This document shows, one piece after another, positions 1 through 9,097 of a stretch of DNA of 64,000 bases. Position 1 is the first letter of the stretch. Each line of letters starts with the position of its first letter. Made by a program: the position numbers and the translations under genes. The notes below the pieces were generated by a model that saw only the letters and a program-made list of their open reading frames with translations, was not told where the DNA came from and searched no databases. Source of the stretch: Leeuwenhoekiella polynyae (lineage in GTDB: Bacteria; Bacteroidota; Bacteroidia; Flavobacteriales; Flavobacteriaceae); NCBI RefSeq assembly GCF_004104075.1, contig NZ_QOVK01000003.1, forward strand, positions 124,001 to 188,000, written 5' to 3'.

Positions 1-2074
1 GTTCTTCCTGTTGATCTTCGTCAAGAATATCTTCTATCCAGTAGTTTATATTCAATTTGGTGCCACTGTAAACAATAGCCTCCATCTCCTTTACAAAATC
101 AGGCATTTCCAAACCTTTAGCTGATGCAATATCGTCTAACGGCAACTTTCGGTCAACATTCTGAATAATATACAACTTCAAGCCACTATTAGACCCCGTA
201 GATTTTACAACAAGGTCGTCTGGCTTGAGAATATCATTTTCCTCAACATAGGCTGTTATTAGTTCTATAAACTCGCGTCCATACTTCTTGGCCTTACCTT
301 CACCCACGCCAAATACATTTGCCATTTCTTCAATGGAAGTAGGATATTTTATCGCCATATCCTCTAAAGAAGGATCCTGAAAAACAATATAAGGCGGTAC
401 CCCTTTACGCTTACCTACCTTTTTACGTAGATCTTTTAGCATGGCTACCAACTTAGGGTCTGTACCTCCTCCGGGTTTTACTATACGCTCTGCAGGCGCA
501 TCGTTAGCCTCTTCAAAAGCATGATCTTCAGTCATCATAAAAGACTCAGGTTTAGAGACAAATTCTTTACCTTTTTTCGTCAATTTGATAACCCCATAAG
601 TTTCTATATCTTTCTTCAAGTATCCTGCAACCAGAACCTGACGCAATAAAGCTTTCCAATAAGAAGGTTCTTTGCTTTTCCCTATTCCGAAATAAGAATC
701 ACTATCGGTTTTATGTGAGGAAATAATCGCGTTAGATTTACCAACAAGTGTAAAAACCAATTCTTTTCCTTTATAGATCTCGCCGGTTTTTCCAACTACT
801 TCAAGAAGCTTTACGACATCTTCTTGAGCTTCGTGTTTTTTCTTAGGATTACGTACATTATCATCAAGGTCTCCACCTTCACCGGTCTCGTTATCAAACT
901 CCTCCCCAAAATAATGCAAAATAAATTTCCGCCTCGACATTGAGGTTTCTGCATAAGCTACAACCTCTTGTAAGAGTGCGTGACCAATTTCTTGCTCGGC
1001 GACCGGTTTACCGCTCATAAATTTTTCGAGCTTCTCAATATCTTTATAAGAATAATAAGCAAGACAATGCCCTTCTCCGCCGTCTCTTCCGGCACGACCG
1101 GTTTCCTGGTAATAACTTTCTATACTCTTAGGGATATCGTGATGTATCACAAAGCGCACATCAGGTTTATCAATCCCCATTCCAAATGCAATGGTAGCCA
1201 CCACCACATCAACATCTTCCATCAAAAACATGTCTTGATGCTTTACGCGTGTTTTGGCATCAAGCCCTGCGTGATACGGTACAGCCGAAACCCCGTTAAC
1301 CTGTAAAACTTGAGCTAACTCTTCTACACGCTTTCTGCTCAAACAATAAATGATTCCGCTTTTACCCTGATTTTGCTTTACAAAACGAATGATATCCGCA
1401 TCAACATTCTTAGTCTTAGGACGTATCTCATAGTACAGGTTAGGCCGGTTAAATGATGCTTTAAAAGAATTAGCTTCTGAAGTCATCCCCAGATTCTTCA
1501 TAATATCTTCTTGCACCTTTGGGGTTGCGGTAGCTGTTACTGCGATGATAGGAATAGCATCTCCTATACGCTTTATGATTTGTCTCAGGTTGCGATATTC
1601 TGGTCTAAAATCGTGCCCCCATTCGCTAATGCAATGGGCTTCATCAATAGCAACAAAACTTATTTTTTGAGAGCGCAAAAACTCCACATGCTCCTCTTTG
1701 GTCAACGATTCCGGAGCTACATAAAGAAGCTTGGTTATTCCATTAGAAATATCTTCTTTAACCTGTTTTATCTCTCCCTTAGTAAGTGAAGAGTTGAGTA
1801 CATGGGCAATACCATTTTCTTTAGAGATACCCCGTAGCGCATCAACCTGGTTTTTCATCAAGGCTATCAAAGGACTAACTACGATTGCAGTGCCTTCTTG
1901 TATCAATGCGGGTAATTGGTAGCAAAGCGATTTACCACCACCGGTAGGCATTATCACAAAAGTATGTTTTCCCTCAACAATGCTTTTTATAACATCTTCC
2001 TGTAAGCCCTTAAATTGACTAAAACCAAAATATTTTTTAAGGGACGCGTGTAAGTCTATTTCTTCTGAACTCAT
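1..2074 (-). CDS. recQ: ATP-dependent DNA helicase RecQ (3' end beyond the window)
   Basis: Superfamily 2 3'-5' DNA helicase for recombination and fork repair. The reading frame is open from an ATG at 2074 to the window edge, giving about 691 residues; the last part is missing. Visible in order: Walker A MPTGGGKS (about 42-49), DEAH box (about 144-147), helicase C-terminal core with QETGRAGRDG, RQC/winged-helix region, and an HRDC domain near residues 555-625. The zinc-binding region (about nt 850-970) keeps the SRRKFILHYFGEE core, but the positions where RecQ proteins normally carry four zinc-ligand cysteines hold other residues. It is divergent from kdsD, with 84 bp between the two start codons. 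Family assignment is certain; the full length is unknown. Confidence 0.95.
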   Translation of the reverse strand, partial: MSSEEIDLHASLKKYFGFSQFKGLQEDVIKSIVEGKHTFVIMPTGGGKSLCYQLPALIQEGTAIVVSPLIALMKNQVDALRGISKENGIAHVLNSSLTKGEIKQVKEDISNGITKLLYVAPESLTKEEHVEFLRSQKISFVAIDEAHCISEWGHDFRPEYRNLRQIIKRIGDAIPIIAVTATATPKVQEDIMKNLGMTSEANSFKASFNRPNLYYEIRPKTKNVDADIIRFVKQNQGKSGIIYCLSRKRVEELAQVLQVNGVSAVPYHAGLDAKTRVKHQDMFLMEDVDVVVATIAFGMGIDKPDVRFVIHHDIPKSIESYYQETGRAGRDGGEGHCLAYYSYKDIEKLEKFMSGKPVAEQEIGHALLQEVVAYAETSMSRRKFILHYFGEEFDNETGEGGDLDDNVRNPKKKHEAQEDVVKLLEVVGKTGEIYKGKELVFTLVGKSNAIISSHKTDSDSYFGIGKSKEPSYWKALLRQVLVAGYLKKDIETYGVIKLTKKGKEFVSKPESFMMTEDHAFEEANDAPAERIVKPGGGTDPKLVAMLKDLRKKVGKRKGVPPYIVFQDPSLEDMAIKYPTSIEEMANVFGVGEGKAKKYGREFIELITAYVEENDILKPDDLVVKSTGSNSGLKLYIIQNVDRKLPLDDIASAKGLEMPDFVKEMEAIVYSGTKLNINYWIEDILDEDQQEE

Positions 2075-2095
2075 TAAAGCTTATTCAAATTTGCA

Positions 2096-2103
2096 TACAT
2101 TTG
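2096..2103 (+). promoter_or_regulatory. Bacteroidetes-type -7 box TACATTTG upstream of kdsD
   Basis: TACATTTG matches the TAnnTTTG consensus of the Bacteroidetes primary sigma factor. It lies about 55 nt before the TTG start of kdsD in the 84-bp divergent spacer with recQ. No clear -33 TTTG is visible at the expected spacing, so this is a partial match. Confidence 0.4.
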
Positions 2104-2158
2104 TATTCTAAATATAGTAAATTCTACAGCACTAACAAACGGCTTAATCTTATATCTT

Positions 2159-3127
2159 TTGAATACTTACAAGCAGATTTTAGACAGCGCCAAGCGAACC
2201 ATCACTTTGGAGCAAGAAGCTGTTGCCAATCTCAACTCACTTATTGATCAAAACTTTGCTAAAGCTGTTTTATGCATTTATAACGCAAAAGGCCGGGTGA
2301 TTATTTCCGGAGTTGGTAAAAGTGCAATTATAGCACAAAAAATAGTAGCTACTTTAAATTCAACCGGCACACCTTCCGTTTTTATGCACGCTGCGGATGC
2401 AATACACGGCGATCTAGGCACCATCCAAAAAGATGATGTGGTGGTTTGCCTCTCAAACAGCGGCAATACTGCTGAAATAAAAGTACTCATCCCACTTATA
2501 AAAAATCAAGAGAATACAGTCATTGCAATGACTTCTAATAAAGATTCTTTTTTAGCAAAAAATGCAGATGCTCTTATTCTGGCGTATGCCGAGAAAGAGG
2601 CGTGTCCACATAATTTAGCACCTACCACTAGCACAACAGTTCAACTGGTTATGGGAGACGCCTTAGCGCTGGCCTTATTAGATTTACGCGGATTTTCTAA
2701 AGAAGATTTTGCGAAATACCACCCAGGGGGAGCACTGGGCAAAAAAATGTATCTGCGTGTTAATGAATTGATCACACTTCACGACAAACCGGAAGTAAGT
2801 CCAGAAACACCCATAAAACAAGTTATTATCGAAATCTCTCAAAAAAGATTGGGGGTAACTGCGGTAACCGAAGATGGTAAAATTGTAGGTATCATAACAG
2901 ACGGTGATATCAGACGCATGCTAGAGACTAATGATGTACTTTCAAATCTCACAGCAGCAAGCGTAATGAGTAAACAACCAAAAACAATAGACGTCAATGC
3001 AATGGCAACAGCTGCGCTAGATGTTTTAGAAAAAAATAGCATAACGCAACTCTTAGCAGTTGATAGTACTAATAATTATGCAGGTGTGGTACATTTGCAC
3101 GATTTAATTAAAGAAGGAATTCTATAA
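2159..3127 (+). CDS. kdsD: KpsF/GutQ-family D-arabinose 5-phosphate isomerase
   Basis: Converts ribulose 5-phosphate to arabinose 5-phosphate, the first step toward KDO for lipopolysaccharide. The 322 residues match the family length: SIS isomerase domain (about 35-170) with SGVGKSA, LSNSGNTAE and the ACPHNLAPTTSTT active-site segment, followed by two CBS domains (about 205-322). The start is a TTG; no in-frame ATG precedes the conserved N-terminal helix. Its stop overlaps the tatC start by one base (TAATG), so the two are very likely co-transcribed. With lptB downstream and lpxK at 26.6 kb it belongs to the LPS supply in this window. Confidence 0.92.
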   Translation: MNTYKQILDSAKRTITLEQEAVANLNSLIDQNFAKAVLCIYNAKGRVIISGVGKSAIIAQKIVATLNSTGTPSVFMHAADAIHGDLGTIQKDDVVVCLSNSGNTAEIKVLIPLIKNQENTVIAMTSNKDSFLAKNADALILAYAEKEACPHNLAPTTSTTVQLVMGDALALALLDLRGFSKEDFAKYHPGGALGKKMYLRVNELITLHDKPEVSPETPIKQVIIEISQKRLGVTAVTEDGKIVGIITDGDIRRMLETNDVLSNLTAASVMSKQPKTIDVNAMATAALDVLEKNSITQLLAVDSTNNYAGVVHLHDLIKEGIL

Positions 3128-3969
3128 TGGCAAAAAGAAAACAAGTAAATCCGGACGAAATGTCCTTTTTAGATCATCTTGAAGAATTGAGATGGCATCT
3201 TATACGAGCAACTCTGGCAATCGTTATTGTTGGCGTTGTCGCTTTTATATTTAAAGACTTCATTTTTGACGATATTATATTTGCTCCGGCCAATGCAGAT
3301 TTCGTATCCTATGACTTCTTATGCAGAATCGCTAATGTATTCGGTTCTGATAAGGGCTGTGTCAACGAAATGAATTTTACCATTCAGAACCGTACAATGG
3401 GTGGACAATTTAACGCTGCCATCTGGACTTCAATTATGGTGGGGGTTGTTGTTGCATTTCCTTATGTGATTTATGAATTCTGGAAATTCATCTCTCCAGG
3501 CCTATATGAGAAAGAGCGTAAAAACTCAAGAGGGTTTATCATTATATCTTCACTGCTGTTCTTCACAGGAGTACTTTTTGGTTACTACATCATCGCACCA
3601 CTTTCTATAAACTTCTTAGCTAATTTCACTGTTGGTGATATGGTTAAAAATGAGTTTGACATTGGTTCTTATATTGGCTTAGTTCGTGCCAGTGCACTTG
3701 CAGCCGGCCTCATATTTGAGCTACCTATTATCATTTACTTTTTCACTAAAATTGGTTTGGTAACTCCAGAGTTTTTAAGAAAATACAGAAAATACGCTCT
3801 CATCATTGTGTTGGTTGTTTCTGCAGTAATTACCCCTCCGGATATCTCTACACAGGTAATCGTATCAATCCCAATCCTTATTTTATATGAGGTTAGTATT
3901 CTAATTTCTGGAGTAGTGGTACGGAGAGAAGCACGCGAACTAAAACGCACTCAGAAAGGCAAAAATTAA
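3127..3969 (+). CDS. tatC: Sec-independent protein translocase subunit TatC
   Basis: Multi-spanning inner-membrane receptor of the twin-arginine pathway for folded proteins. The 280 residues begin with the conserved MSFLDHLEELRWHLIR segment (about 12-27), and several hydrophobic spans follow, including FPYVIYEFWKFISPGLYEKE (about 117-136), a TatC hallmark. It carries the insert between the first spans (about 50-90) often seen in Bacteroidetes. It is translationally coupled to kdsD. No tatA/B lies beside it; a TatA/B-type subunit is encoded 47 kb away (50960-51238). Confidence 0.96.
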   Translation: MAKRKQVNPDEMSFLDHLEELRWHLIRATLAIVIVGVVAFIFKDFIFDDIIFAPANADFVSYDFLCRIANVFGSDKGCVNEMNFTIQNRTMGGQFNAAIWTSIMVGVVVAFPYVIYEFWKFISPGLYEKERKNSRGFIIISSLLFFTGVLFGYYIIAPLSINFLANFTVGDMVKNEFDIGSYIGLVRASALAAGLIFELPIIIYFFTKIGLVTPEFLRKYRKYALIIVLVVSAVITPPDISTQVIVSIPILILYEVSILISGVVVRREARELKRTQKGKN

Positions 3970-4014
3970 ATCTCGGAAAACGAGAGACTACAATAACGAT
4001 AATACCCCACAACT

Positions 4015-4380
4015 ATGTCAGAAAAGACTTTAAATCAGGTTAAAGAATTCAACACGTATCGCGCTAAAATGAATGACAAAATTCTTGGCGATAAGAATAA
4101 GATCATCAATCGCATCTTCAACCTAGACACCAATGCTTTTGCTCCGGGAGCTTTAGATGTAAAGACTAAAGAACTTTTAGGTCTAGTAGCCTCTACCGTT
4201 TTACGCTGCGATGACTGTGTACGCTACCATTTGGAAAGCTGCTTTAAAGAAGGTATCACTAAAGAGCAAGTGATGGAAACCTTAAGCATCGGCACATTAA
4301 TTGGTGGTACAATTGTAATCCCACACTTACGCCGCGCATACGAATACTGGGAAGTTTTAGAAGAAAGTGCCGCAGAATAA
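4015..4380 (+). CDS. Carboxymuconolactone decarboxylase (AhpD-like) family protein
   Basis: A 121-residue all-alpha protein of the CMD/AhpD fold. The segment RCDDCVRYHLESC (about 63-75) carries the CxxC redox pair followed by the family histidine, suggesting a thiol-based peroxidase or reductase role rather than true carboxymuconolactone decarboxylation. It starts 45 nt after tatC, across a short TCTCG-GAAAA-CGAGA hairpin (3971-3985) that lacks a U-tract, and lies 57 nt before lptB, so it is probably in the same transcript. The physiological substrate is unknown. Confidence 0.85.
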   Translation: MSEKTLNQVKEFNTYRAKMNDKILGDKNKIINRIFNLDTNAFAPGALDVKTKELLGLVASTVLRCDDCVRYHLESCFKEGITKEQVMETLSIGTLIGGTIVIPHLRRAYEYWEVLEESAAE

Positions 4381-4437
4381 TACTGGAGTCTAAAAATCAA
4401 CGTTTTTTAAGTGTTGATGAATCTATAAAATGATCAC

Positions 4438-5178
4438 ATGAAACTACGAGCAGAAAATTTAATGAAATCCTATAAAGGCCGAAAGGTTGTAAAAGGAATC
4501 ACTGTCGAAGTAGAACAAGGAGAAATTGTGGGGCTTTTGGGACCTAATGGTGCCGGAAAAACGACTTCATTTTATATGATCGTAGGTTTGATCAAGCCTA
4601 ACGGAGGAACTATTTATCTGGATAATAAAGATATCACCAACTACCCGATGTACAAACGGGCTCAAAATGGTATTGGTTATCTGGCTCAAGAGGCTTCAGT
4701 TTTTAGAAAGTTAAGTATCGAAGAAAATATTCTCAGCGTGCTGCAAATGACTAAACTGAGTAAAAAAGAGCAATTGGCTAAAATGGAAGAACTCATTGAT
4801 GAGTTTAGTCTGGGACACATTCGTAAAAGTCGCGGAGATTTACTTTCTGGTGGGGAGCGCCGCCGTACCGAAATTGCACGTGCGCTTGCCACAAATCCCA
4901 ATTTTATTTTACTTGATGAACCTTTTGCCGGAGTTGACCCGGTTGCCGTAGAAGATATTCAGCGAATTGTAGCACAATTGAAGCAAAAAAACATCGGTAT
5001 CCTCATTACCGATCACAACGTTCAGGAAACCTTAGCTATTACCGACCATACCTACTTAATGTTTGAAGGAAGCATTCTAAAACATGGTATCCCTGAAGAA
5101 TTAGCTGCGGACGAGATGGTACGTAAAGTATATCTGGGACAAAACTTTGAGCTGCGTAAAAAGAAACTGTTTCAATAA
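4438..5178 (+). CDS. lptB: LPS export ABC transporter ATP-binding protein LptB
   Basis: ATPase that powers LPS extraction from the inner membrane with LptFG. The 246 residues show Walker A GPNGAGKTT (about 35-43), a Q-loop in YLAQEASVFRKLS, signature LSGGERRR (about 139-146), Walker B FILLDEPFAGVDP (about 156-168) and the H-loop ITDHNVQET. The FRKLSIEENI segment is characteristic of LptB. It is the last gene of the kdsD-tatC-CMD-lptB run and converges with the Nudix gene, leaving only 3 nt between stop codons. Confidence 0.95.
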   Translation: MKLRAENLMKSYKGRKVVKGITVEVEQGEIVGLLGPNGAGKTTSFYMIVGLIKPNGGTIYLDNKDITNYPMYKRAQNGIGYLAQEASVFRKLSIEENILSVLQMTKLSKKEQLAKMEELIDEFSLGHIRKSRGDLLSGGERRRTEIARALATNPNFILLDEPFAGVDPVAVEDIQRIVAQLKQKNIGILITDHNVQETLAITDHTYLMFEGSILKHGIPEELAADEMVRKVYLGQNFELRKKKLFQ

Positions 5179-5181
5179 TTT

Positions 5182-5805
5182 TTAGTCAAAATACACAGGA
5201 TTATCATCCTGTGCAATTTTAACCAACTTTACCAATTGTTCCTCAAGGATGCGGTCTGCAGATAATTCCGGGAGCTTATTCATATCAAACCAGTCTACAC
5301 CTCCAATATCAAAATTGGGGTCAAAACTACCTTCCTGTATTTTACACAAAAAGCACAGTTTATACACATAATGGGTTTGCGGTGGATGCGGATAGTTACG
5401 CTTATCCAAAACTGCTAGCAAACGTATTACCTCAGCTTTAAAACCGGTTTCCTCTTCTATTTCTTTCAAAACATTTTCAGCAGGTGTTAAACCAACATCT
5501 GCCCAACCTCCGGGCAGGGTCCATTTATGATCTACGGTCTCCTGCACCAGCAAAACTTGATTTTGGTCATTCAGGATTAAACCACGGACGTCTACTTTTG
5601 CAGTTGGATAATCTTGCTCTGGAAGGAAGAAATCTTTTAATTGATCAACAGGTTTATCAGAAACAATACTCATCATTTCTAATGCCAGCGATCGTAATTC
5701 TTCATAACGCTCAGCATCATAATTCTCTTTATTGAAAACAAGACCCGCTTCTGCCAGTGACTTTACTTGCTTGATCTGATTGAGAAGATTTTCTGAAATA
5801 TCCAT
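5182..5805 (-). CDS. NUDIX hydrolase with Nudix N-terminal domain
   Basis: A 207-residue pyrophosphohydrolase. Residues about 1-60 resemble the helical Nudix_hydro_N domain, and the Nudix domain follows (about 65-190). The Nudix box runs from GWADVGLTPAENVLKEIEEE into TGF; the usual R-E pair before the metal-binding EExxG is K-E here. Relatives with this arrangement hydrolyse ADP-ribose or similar nucleoside-diphosphate compounds, but the substrate cannot be read from the sequence. The start codon lies 6 nt beyond the stop codon of the upstream DinB-type gene (5812), suggesting coupling. Confidence 0.88.
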   Translation of the reverse strand: MDISENLLNQIKQVKSLAEAGLVFNKENYDAERYEELRSLALEMMSIVSDKPVDQLKDFFLPEQDYPTAKVDVRGLILNDQNQVLLVQETVDHKWTLPGGWADVGLTPAENVLKEIEEETGFKAEVIRLLAVLDKRNYPHPPQTHYVYKLCFLCKIQEGSFDPNFDIGGVDWFDMNKLPELSADRILEEQLVKLVKIAQDDNPVYFD

Positions 5806-5811
5806 TCACAC

Positions 5812-6957
5812 TTAATTTTTGATTGTTTCTGAAGGTAGTATTTCTTCAACTTTTTCCTCAGGCTTAATACGCTTTTGAAGCAGTAAAATTTGCCCTAAGT
5901 GACTTGACTGATGTTCCATCACATGAAACCAGCCGTAAAAATTGGTCATTCCCGCTCCGGGAATTTCTTCCTGTAGCCAGGCATCATCACGCTTTGCGAG
6001 TTCTTTTTTAGTTTCAGCCCGCACTTCAGTATAAATATCTAAATAATAACCGACCTCGTGACCTTTAAATGCTTCTCTTCCACTAGCTCCCAAATCTAAA
6101 GCAGCGCCCCATTTTTCTTCTTCTTCTTTGTTGAAAAACCGACCTTCAAAAGTCATTACCTGATACAATTTTTCGGCAGCAGCCAAATGCATAATCAATG
6201 CACCTATGCTGTTTGCTTTTTCGTCCATCAAATAATCCAATTCATAAACGGAATGTTTTTGTACCGAACCTTCAACCCGCTCTTTCATCGCATCAAGCAT
6301 ACTGACCAAAACGCCCATCTGTGGCGTGTAGCCGTCTTCAGCAACAATTTCCATAGGTCGCGGTGGAGTTACGCCGCGGCCTTTTATTAAAATGGCCTGA
6401 GTACCTTCGGTGGAATCTTCCGTTACCTGAGGATCATATTCTTTAATTTTAAGTTGCTCTCCTTCCACGATACCACTACTCCAGCCGCTTAGCGGGTTTT
6501 CTATTGTACTCAGTTCAAAAGAGGCATTTTGAATAGGCGCTTCCACAAAATTCCCGTTTTCGTCTTGGATAAGCAGTTTAAGATCATCAAAATAGAAATC
6601 TCCATTTCGCATACACAACCCGCCAATACTTAAGGTTTTTGCTTCTTGATCAAATGATCCCTCAATGGTATACGCCTTCCAGTTTTCTGAAGTAGCCGGG
6701 CGATCCATCATATTATCAAAAAAACCGGTTTCTTTGTTTTTATTGTCTACGCGCGCCCACAATCCTGCTACGCCTTCGGGATCTTCTGTAATTACTTTAA
6801 TTTTTCCGGTAAGCTTGAAGTTCACTTCCTTATCAGCCTGCACGTCAATAGTCTGAGTAAAAGAAGTCCAGCTTCTTGAAATTGCGTCTTGAGCACTGGC
6901 AGGAATCGAAATAGCCGTAAATAACAGAAAAAGGAGTCTGGTAGTTTTGAATTGCAT
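5812..6957 (-). CDS. Exported DinB-domain protein with an N-terminal beta-sandwich-like module
   Basis: Opens with a Sec signal peptide (hydrophobic RLLFLLFTAISIPASAQ, cleavage near residue 23). Residues about 25-190 look like a beta-sandwich of the galactose/carbohydrate-binding type (WKAYTIEGSFD, FYFDDLKLLIQD, SGWSSGIVEGE). The C-terminal 170 residues are a DinB/YfiT four-helix domain with the expected three histidines, in LIMHLAAAEK and VMEHQSSHLGQI. DinB proteins are usually cytoplasmic metal-dependent thiol-transferase-like enzymes, so an exported version with a binding module is uncommon. The substrate is unknown. It is probably co-transcribed with the Nudix gene. Confidence 0.75.
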   Translation of the reverse strand: MQFKTTRLLFLLFTAISIPASAQDAISRSWTSFTQTIDVQADKEVNFKLTGKIKVITEDPEGVAGLWARVDNKNKETGFFDNMMDRPATSENWKAYTIEGSFDQEAKTLSIGGLCMRNGDFYFDDLKLLIQDENGNFVEAPIQNASFELSTIENPLSGWSSGIVEGEQLKIKEYDPQVTEDSTEGTQAILIKGRGVTPPRPMEIVAEDGYTPQMGVLVSMLDAMKERVEGSVQKHSVYELDYLMDEKANSIGALIMHLAAAEKLYQVMTFEGRFFNKEEEEKWGAALDLGASGREAFKGHEVGYYLDIYTEVRAETKKELAKRDDAWLQEEIPGAGMTNFYGWFHVMEHQSSHLGQILLLQKRIKPEEKVEEILPSETIKN

Positions 6958-7020
6958 GGTTGTTCAGGTTTTGGTTCCCATAATAGACCAGCAAACATGT
7001 TAAACGTTACAAAACCAGTC

Positions 7021-7761
7021 TTAAACCCGGTTTCTCGTCACTAGTGACAGCAGTACGTAAAGTATGATTATAAGCGGAATTGCCAGAAAAGTGAGCCAGA
7101 ATAATAAAATTAAGGCAAGCAATAAAAACCCATAACGCACTTTATTTTCAGCAAATCCCCAGCTTTTAAATTTCAATGCAAAAAGCGGAATCTCAGCATT
7201 CAACATATAGCAACTCAAGGCTGTTAATCCCAACAAAAACCAGGTGTTTGTAATCAAATTTTCGGCAAGTTCAAAATCCTGAAATTGTACAATAAGCGGT
7301 AAACTCAAAATCAGCAACGCATTTGCCGGAGTCGGCAATCCTATAAAAGAAGTCGTTTGTCTGGTATCTATATTGAACTTAGCCAACCTAAATGCTGATG
7401 CCAGCGTAATCGCAAAGCCTAAAAACGGAATAAAAGAAATACTTTCCCAGGACATTCCGGCTTCTACCCAGCGTTCACCGGTATTCCAATGCTCCAGTTT
7501 ATGCAGCATCTGAAACATCACCATTCCGGGCACTACCCCACTCGTCACAACATCTGCCAGCGAATCTAACTGCAGTCCGAGTTCCCCTTCCACTTTAAAC
7601 ATACGCGCAAAAAATCCATCAAAAAAATCAAAAAACACGCCGAAAACCACAGCATATGCCGCATAATCCAAATGACCGGTTGCTGCAAAAAAAGCTCCAA
7701 GCATTCCACAAAATAGGTTGGCCATCGTAAAGGCATTTGGGATATAGCTTTTTATATTCAT
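7021..7761 (-). CDS. pssA: CDP-diacylglycerol-serine O-phosphatidyltransferase
   Basis: Makes phosphatidylserine, the precursor of phosphatidylethanolamine, in the inner membrane. The CDP-alcohol phosphotransferase signature DGxxAR-x8-G-x3-D-x3-D is complete (DGFFAR, then G, LDSLADVV). Several hydrophobic helices cover the rest. I place the start at the ATG at 7761 (MNIKSYIPNAFTMANL, 246 residues), which is where the family begins; the frame is open upstream to an ATG at 7848, but those 29 residues look like a random extension. Divergent from the PorV-like gene. Confidence 0.92.
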   Translation of the reverse strand: MNIKSYIPNAFTMANLFCGMLGAFFAATGHLDYAAYAVVFGVFFDFFDGFFARMFKVEGELGLQLDSLADVVTSGVVPGMVMFQMLHKLEHWNTGERWVEAGMSWESISFIPFLGFAITLASAFRLAKFNIDTRQTTSFIGLPTPANALLILSLPLIVQFQDFELAENLITNTWFLLGLTALSCYMLNAEIPLFALKFKSWGFAENKVRYGFLLLALILLFWLTFLAIPLIIILYVLLSLVTRNRV

Positions 7762-7951
7762 CGTTTTTAAAATTTTATGGTGTTTCTCAAGACTTGTGCT
7801 TGGGGATAAAAATAGCGAAAAACATGTGGCCAAAAGCAACCTTAGCAATCTCCTAACGTTTTAAACAGAAAACCGACACTGCTCCCTGCTCTAAAAATAA
7901 AGTTTAAATTCTCAAGGTATTTAATCAACTTTACCCCAAAAACTTAACCGG

Positions 7952-9022
7952 TTGACACGAGTACTACTTTTACTATTTTTATCGCTAAGCGCTACAACCG
8001 TAACAGCACAAGCTGTGCGTAAATATTCTAATGAATTTTTAAATATTGGGGTTGACGCCGCTTCTTTAGCAATGGGTAATGCTGTAGTTGCAAGTACTAA
8101 TGACGTGAATAGCGGCTACTGGAATCCTGCCGGACTCGTAAACTTGGAGGACAATCAACTTGCTCTTATGCACGCGAGTTATTTTGCCAATATTGCGCTT
8201 TACGATTATGCAGGTTTTGCAAAACCGCTAGACGACCGCAGTACGCTGGGTGTTTCGCTTATTCGTTTTGGAGTTGATGATATTTTAAATACAACCCAAT
8301 TAATTGATGCTGACGGAAACATAGATTACAATCGCATCAGCCTTTTTTCTACTGCAGATTATGCATTTACAGTTTCATATGCCAGAGAATTGCCAGTACA
8401 AGGCTTGAATATTGGGGCTAATGCGAAAATTATACGCAGAATCATCGGTGATTTTGCTTCGAGTTGGGGTTTTGGGATTGACTTTGGAATTCAATATTCG
8501 AGTGGAAACTGGAATTTTGGTTTGATGGCGCGAGATATTACTACCTCTGTAAATACATGGGCAATTGACGAAGAAGCCTTTGCTACCATACGGGATGCTG
8601 TTGCAGGACAAAACCAAGAACTGCCCGAGACCTTAGAAATAACCATCCCAAAACTACAACTAGGCGTTTCCCGCAACTGGGAAATTCATTATGATTATAC
8701 GATAAAAGCTGAAGTTGATTTGCTGATGCGTTTTACCCAAACCAATGACATTTTATCAAGTGCTTCTGTAAGCGCTACACCAGCAGCCGGATTTGAATTT
8801 GGGTATACCGGAATCGTCTTTTTAAGAGCCGGCGTTGGAAACTTTCAGGAAATCATGCAACTGGACGGAAGCAACCGAATCGGTTTTCAACCCAATATTG
8901 GTGTAGGCTTTCAATACAAAGGCATCCACATCGATTATGCCCTGACTGATATTGGCGACCAAAGTGCTGCAATCTACTCTAATATTTTCTCCTTAAAATT
9001 AGATTGGGAATTGTTTCGGTAG
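7952..9022 (+). CDS. PorV/PorQ-family outer-membrane beta-barrel protein
   Basis: A 356-residue exported barrel. The N-terminus is a signal peptide (LLLLFLSLSATTVTAQA), followed by the conserved motif FLNIGVDAASLAMGNAVVAS and WNPAGL, which are diagnostic of the FadL-like PorV/PorQ/UPF0164 group. The barrel strands continue to a C-terminus ending LKLDWELFR. PorV and PorQ belong to the type IX secretion machinery of Bacteroidetes, but several paralogues exist per genome, so a direct T9SS role is not shown. The start codon is TTG at 7952; no ATG fits the signal peptide. Confidence 0.85.
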   Translation: MTRVLLLLFLSLSATTVTAQAVRKYSNEFLNIGVDAASLAMGNAVVASTNDVNSGYWNPAGLVNLEDNQLALMHASYFANIALYDYAGFAKPLDDRSTLGVSLIRFGVDDILNTTQLIDADGNIDYNRISLFSTADYAFTVSYARELPVQGLNIGANAKIIRRIIGDFASSWGFGIDFGIQYSSGNWNFGLMARDITTSVNTWAIDEEAFATIRDAVAGQNQELPETLEITIPKLQLGVSRNWEIHYDYTIKAEVDLLMRFTQTNDILSSASVSATPAAGFEFGYTGIVFLRAGVGNFQEIMQLDGSNRIGFQPNIGVGFQYKGIHIDYALTDIGDQSAAIYSNIFSLKLDWELFR

Positions 9023-9043
9023 ACTCGGTTTAATCTTTAAATA

Positions 9044-9068
9044 CATTTCGACTGCGCTCAATGTGACA
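9044..9068. repeat. Short intergenic repeat unit of the TTTCGACTGCGCTCA type
   Basis: The 75-bp gap between the PorV-like gene and mnmD contains TTTCGACTGCGCTCAATGTG. I recall units of this kind as dispersed intergenic repeats in many flavobacterial genomes; that part is memory, not shown here. I see no second complete copy in this window. The same gap serves as the 3' region of two convergent genes. Confidence 0.4.
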
Positions 9069-9097
9069 GCGAACTCAGAATAAGAAATCTATAACTT

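Noticed and set aside
3971-3985. Hairpin TCTCG-GAAAA-CGAGA after tatC as a terminator
   Set aside because: No T-run follows, and the next gene is probably in the same operon.
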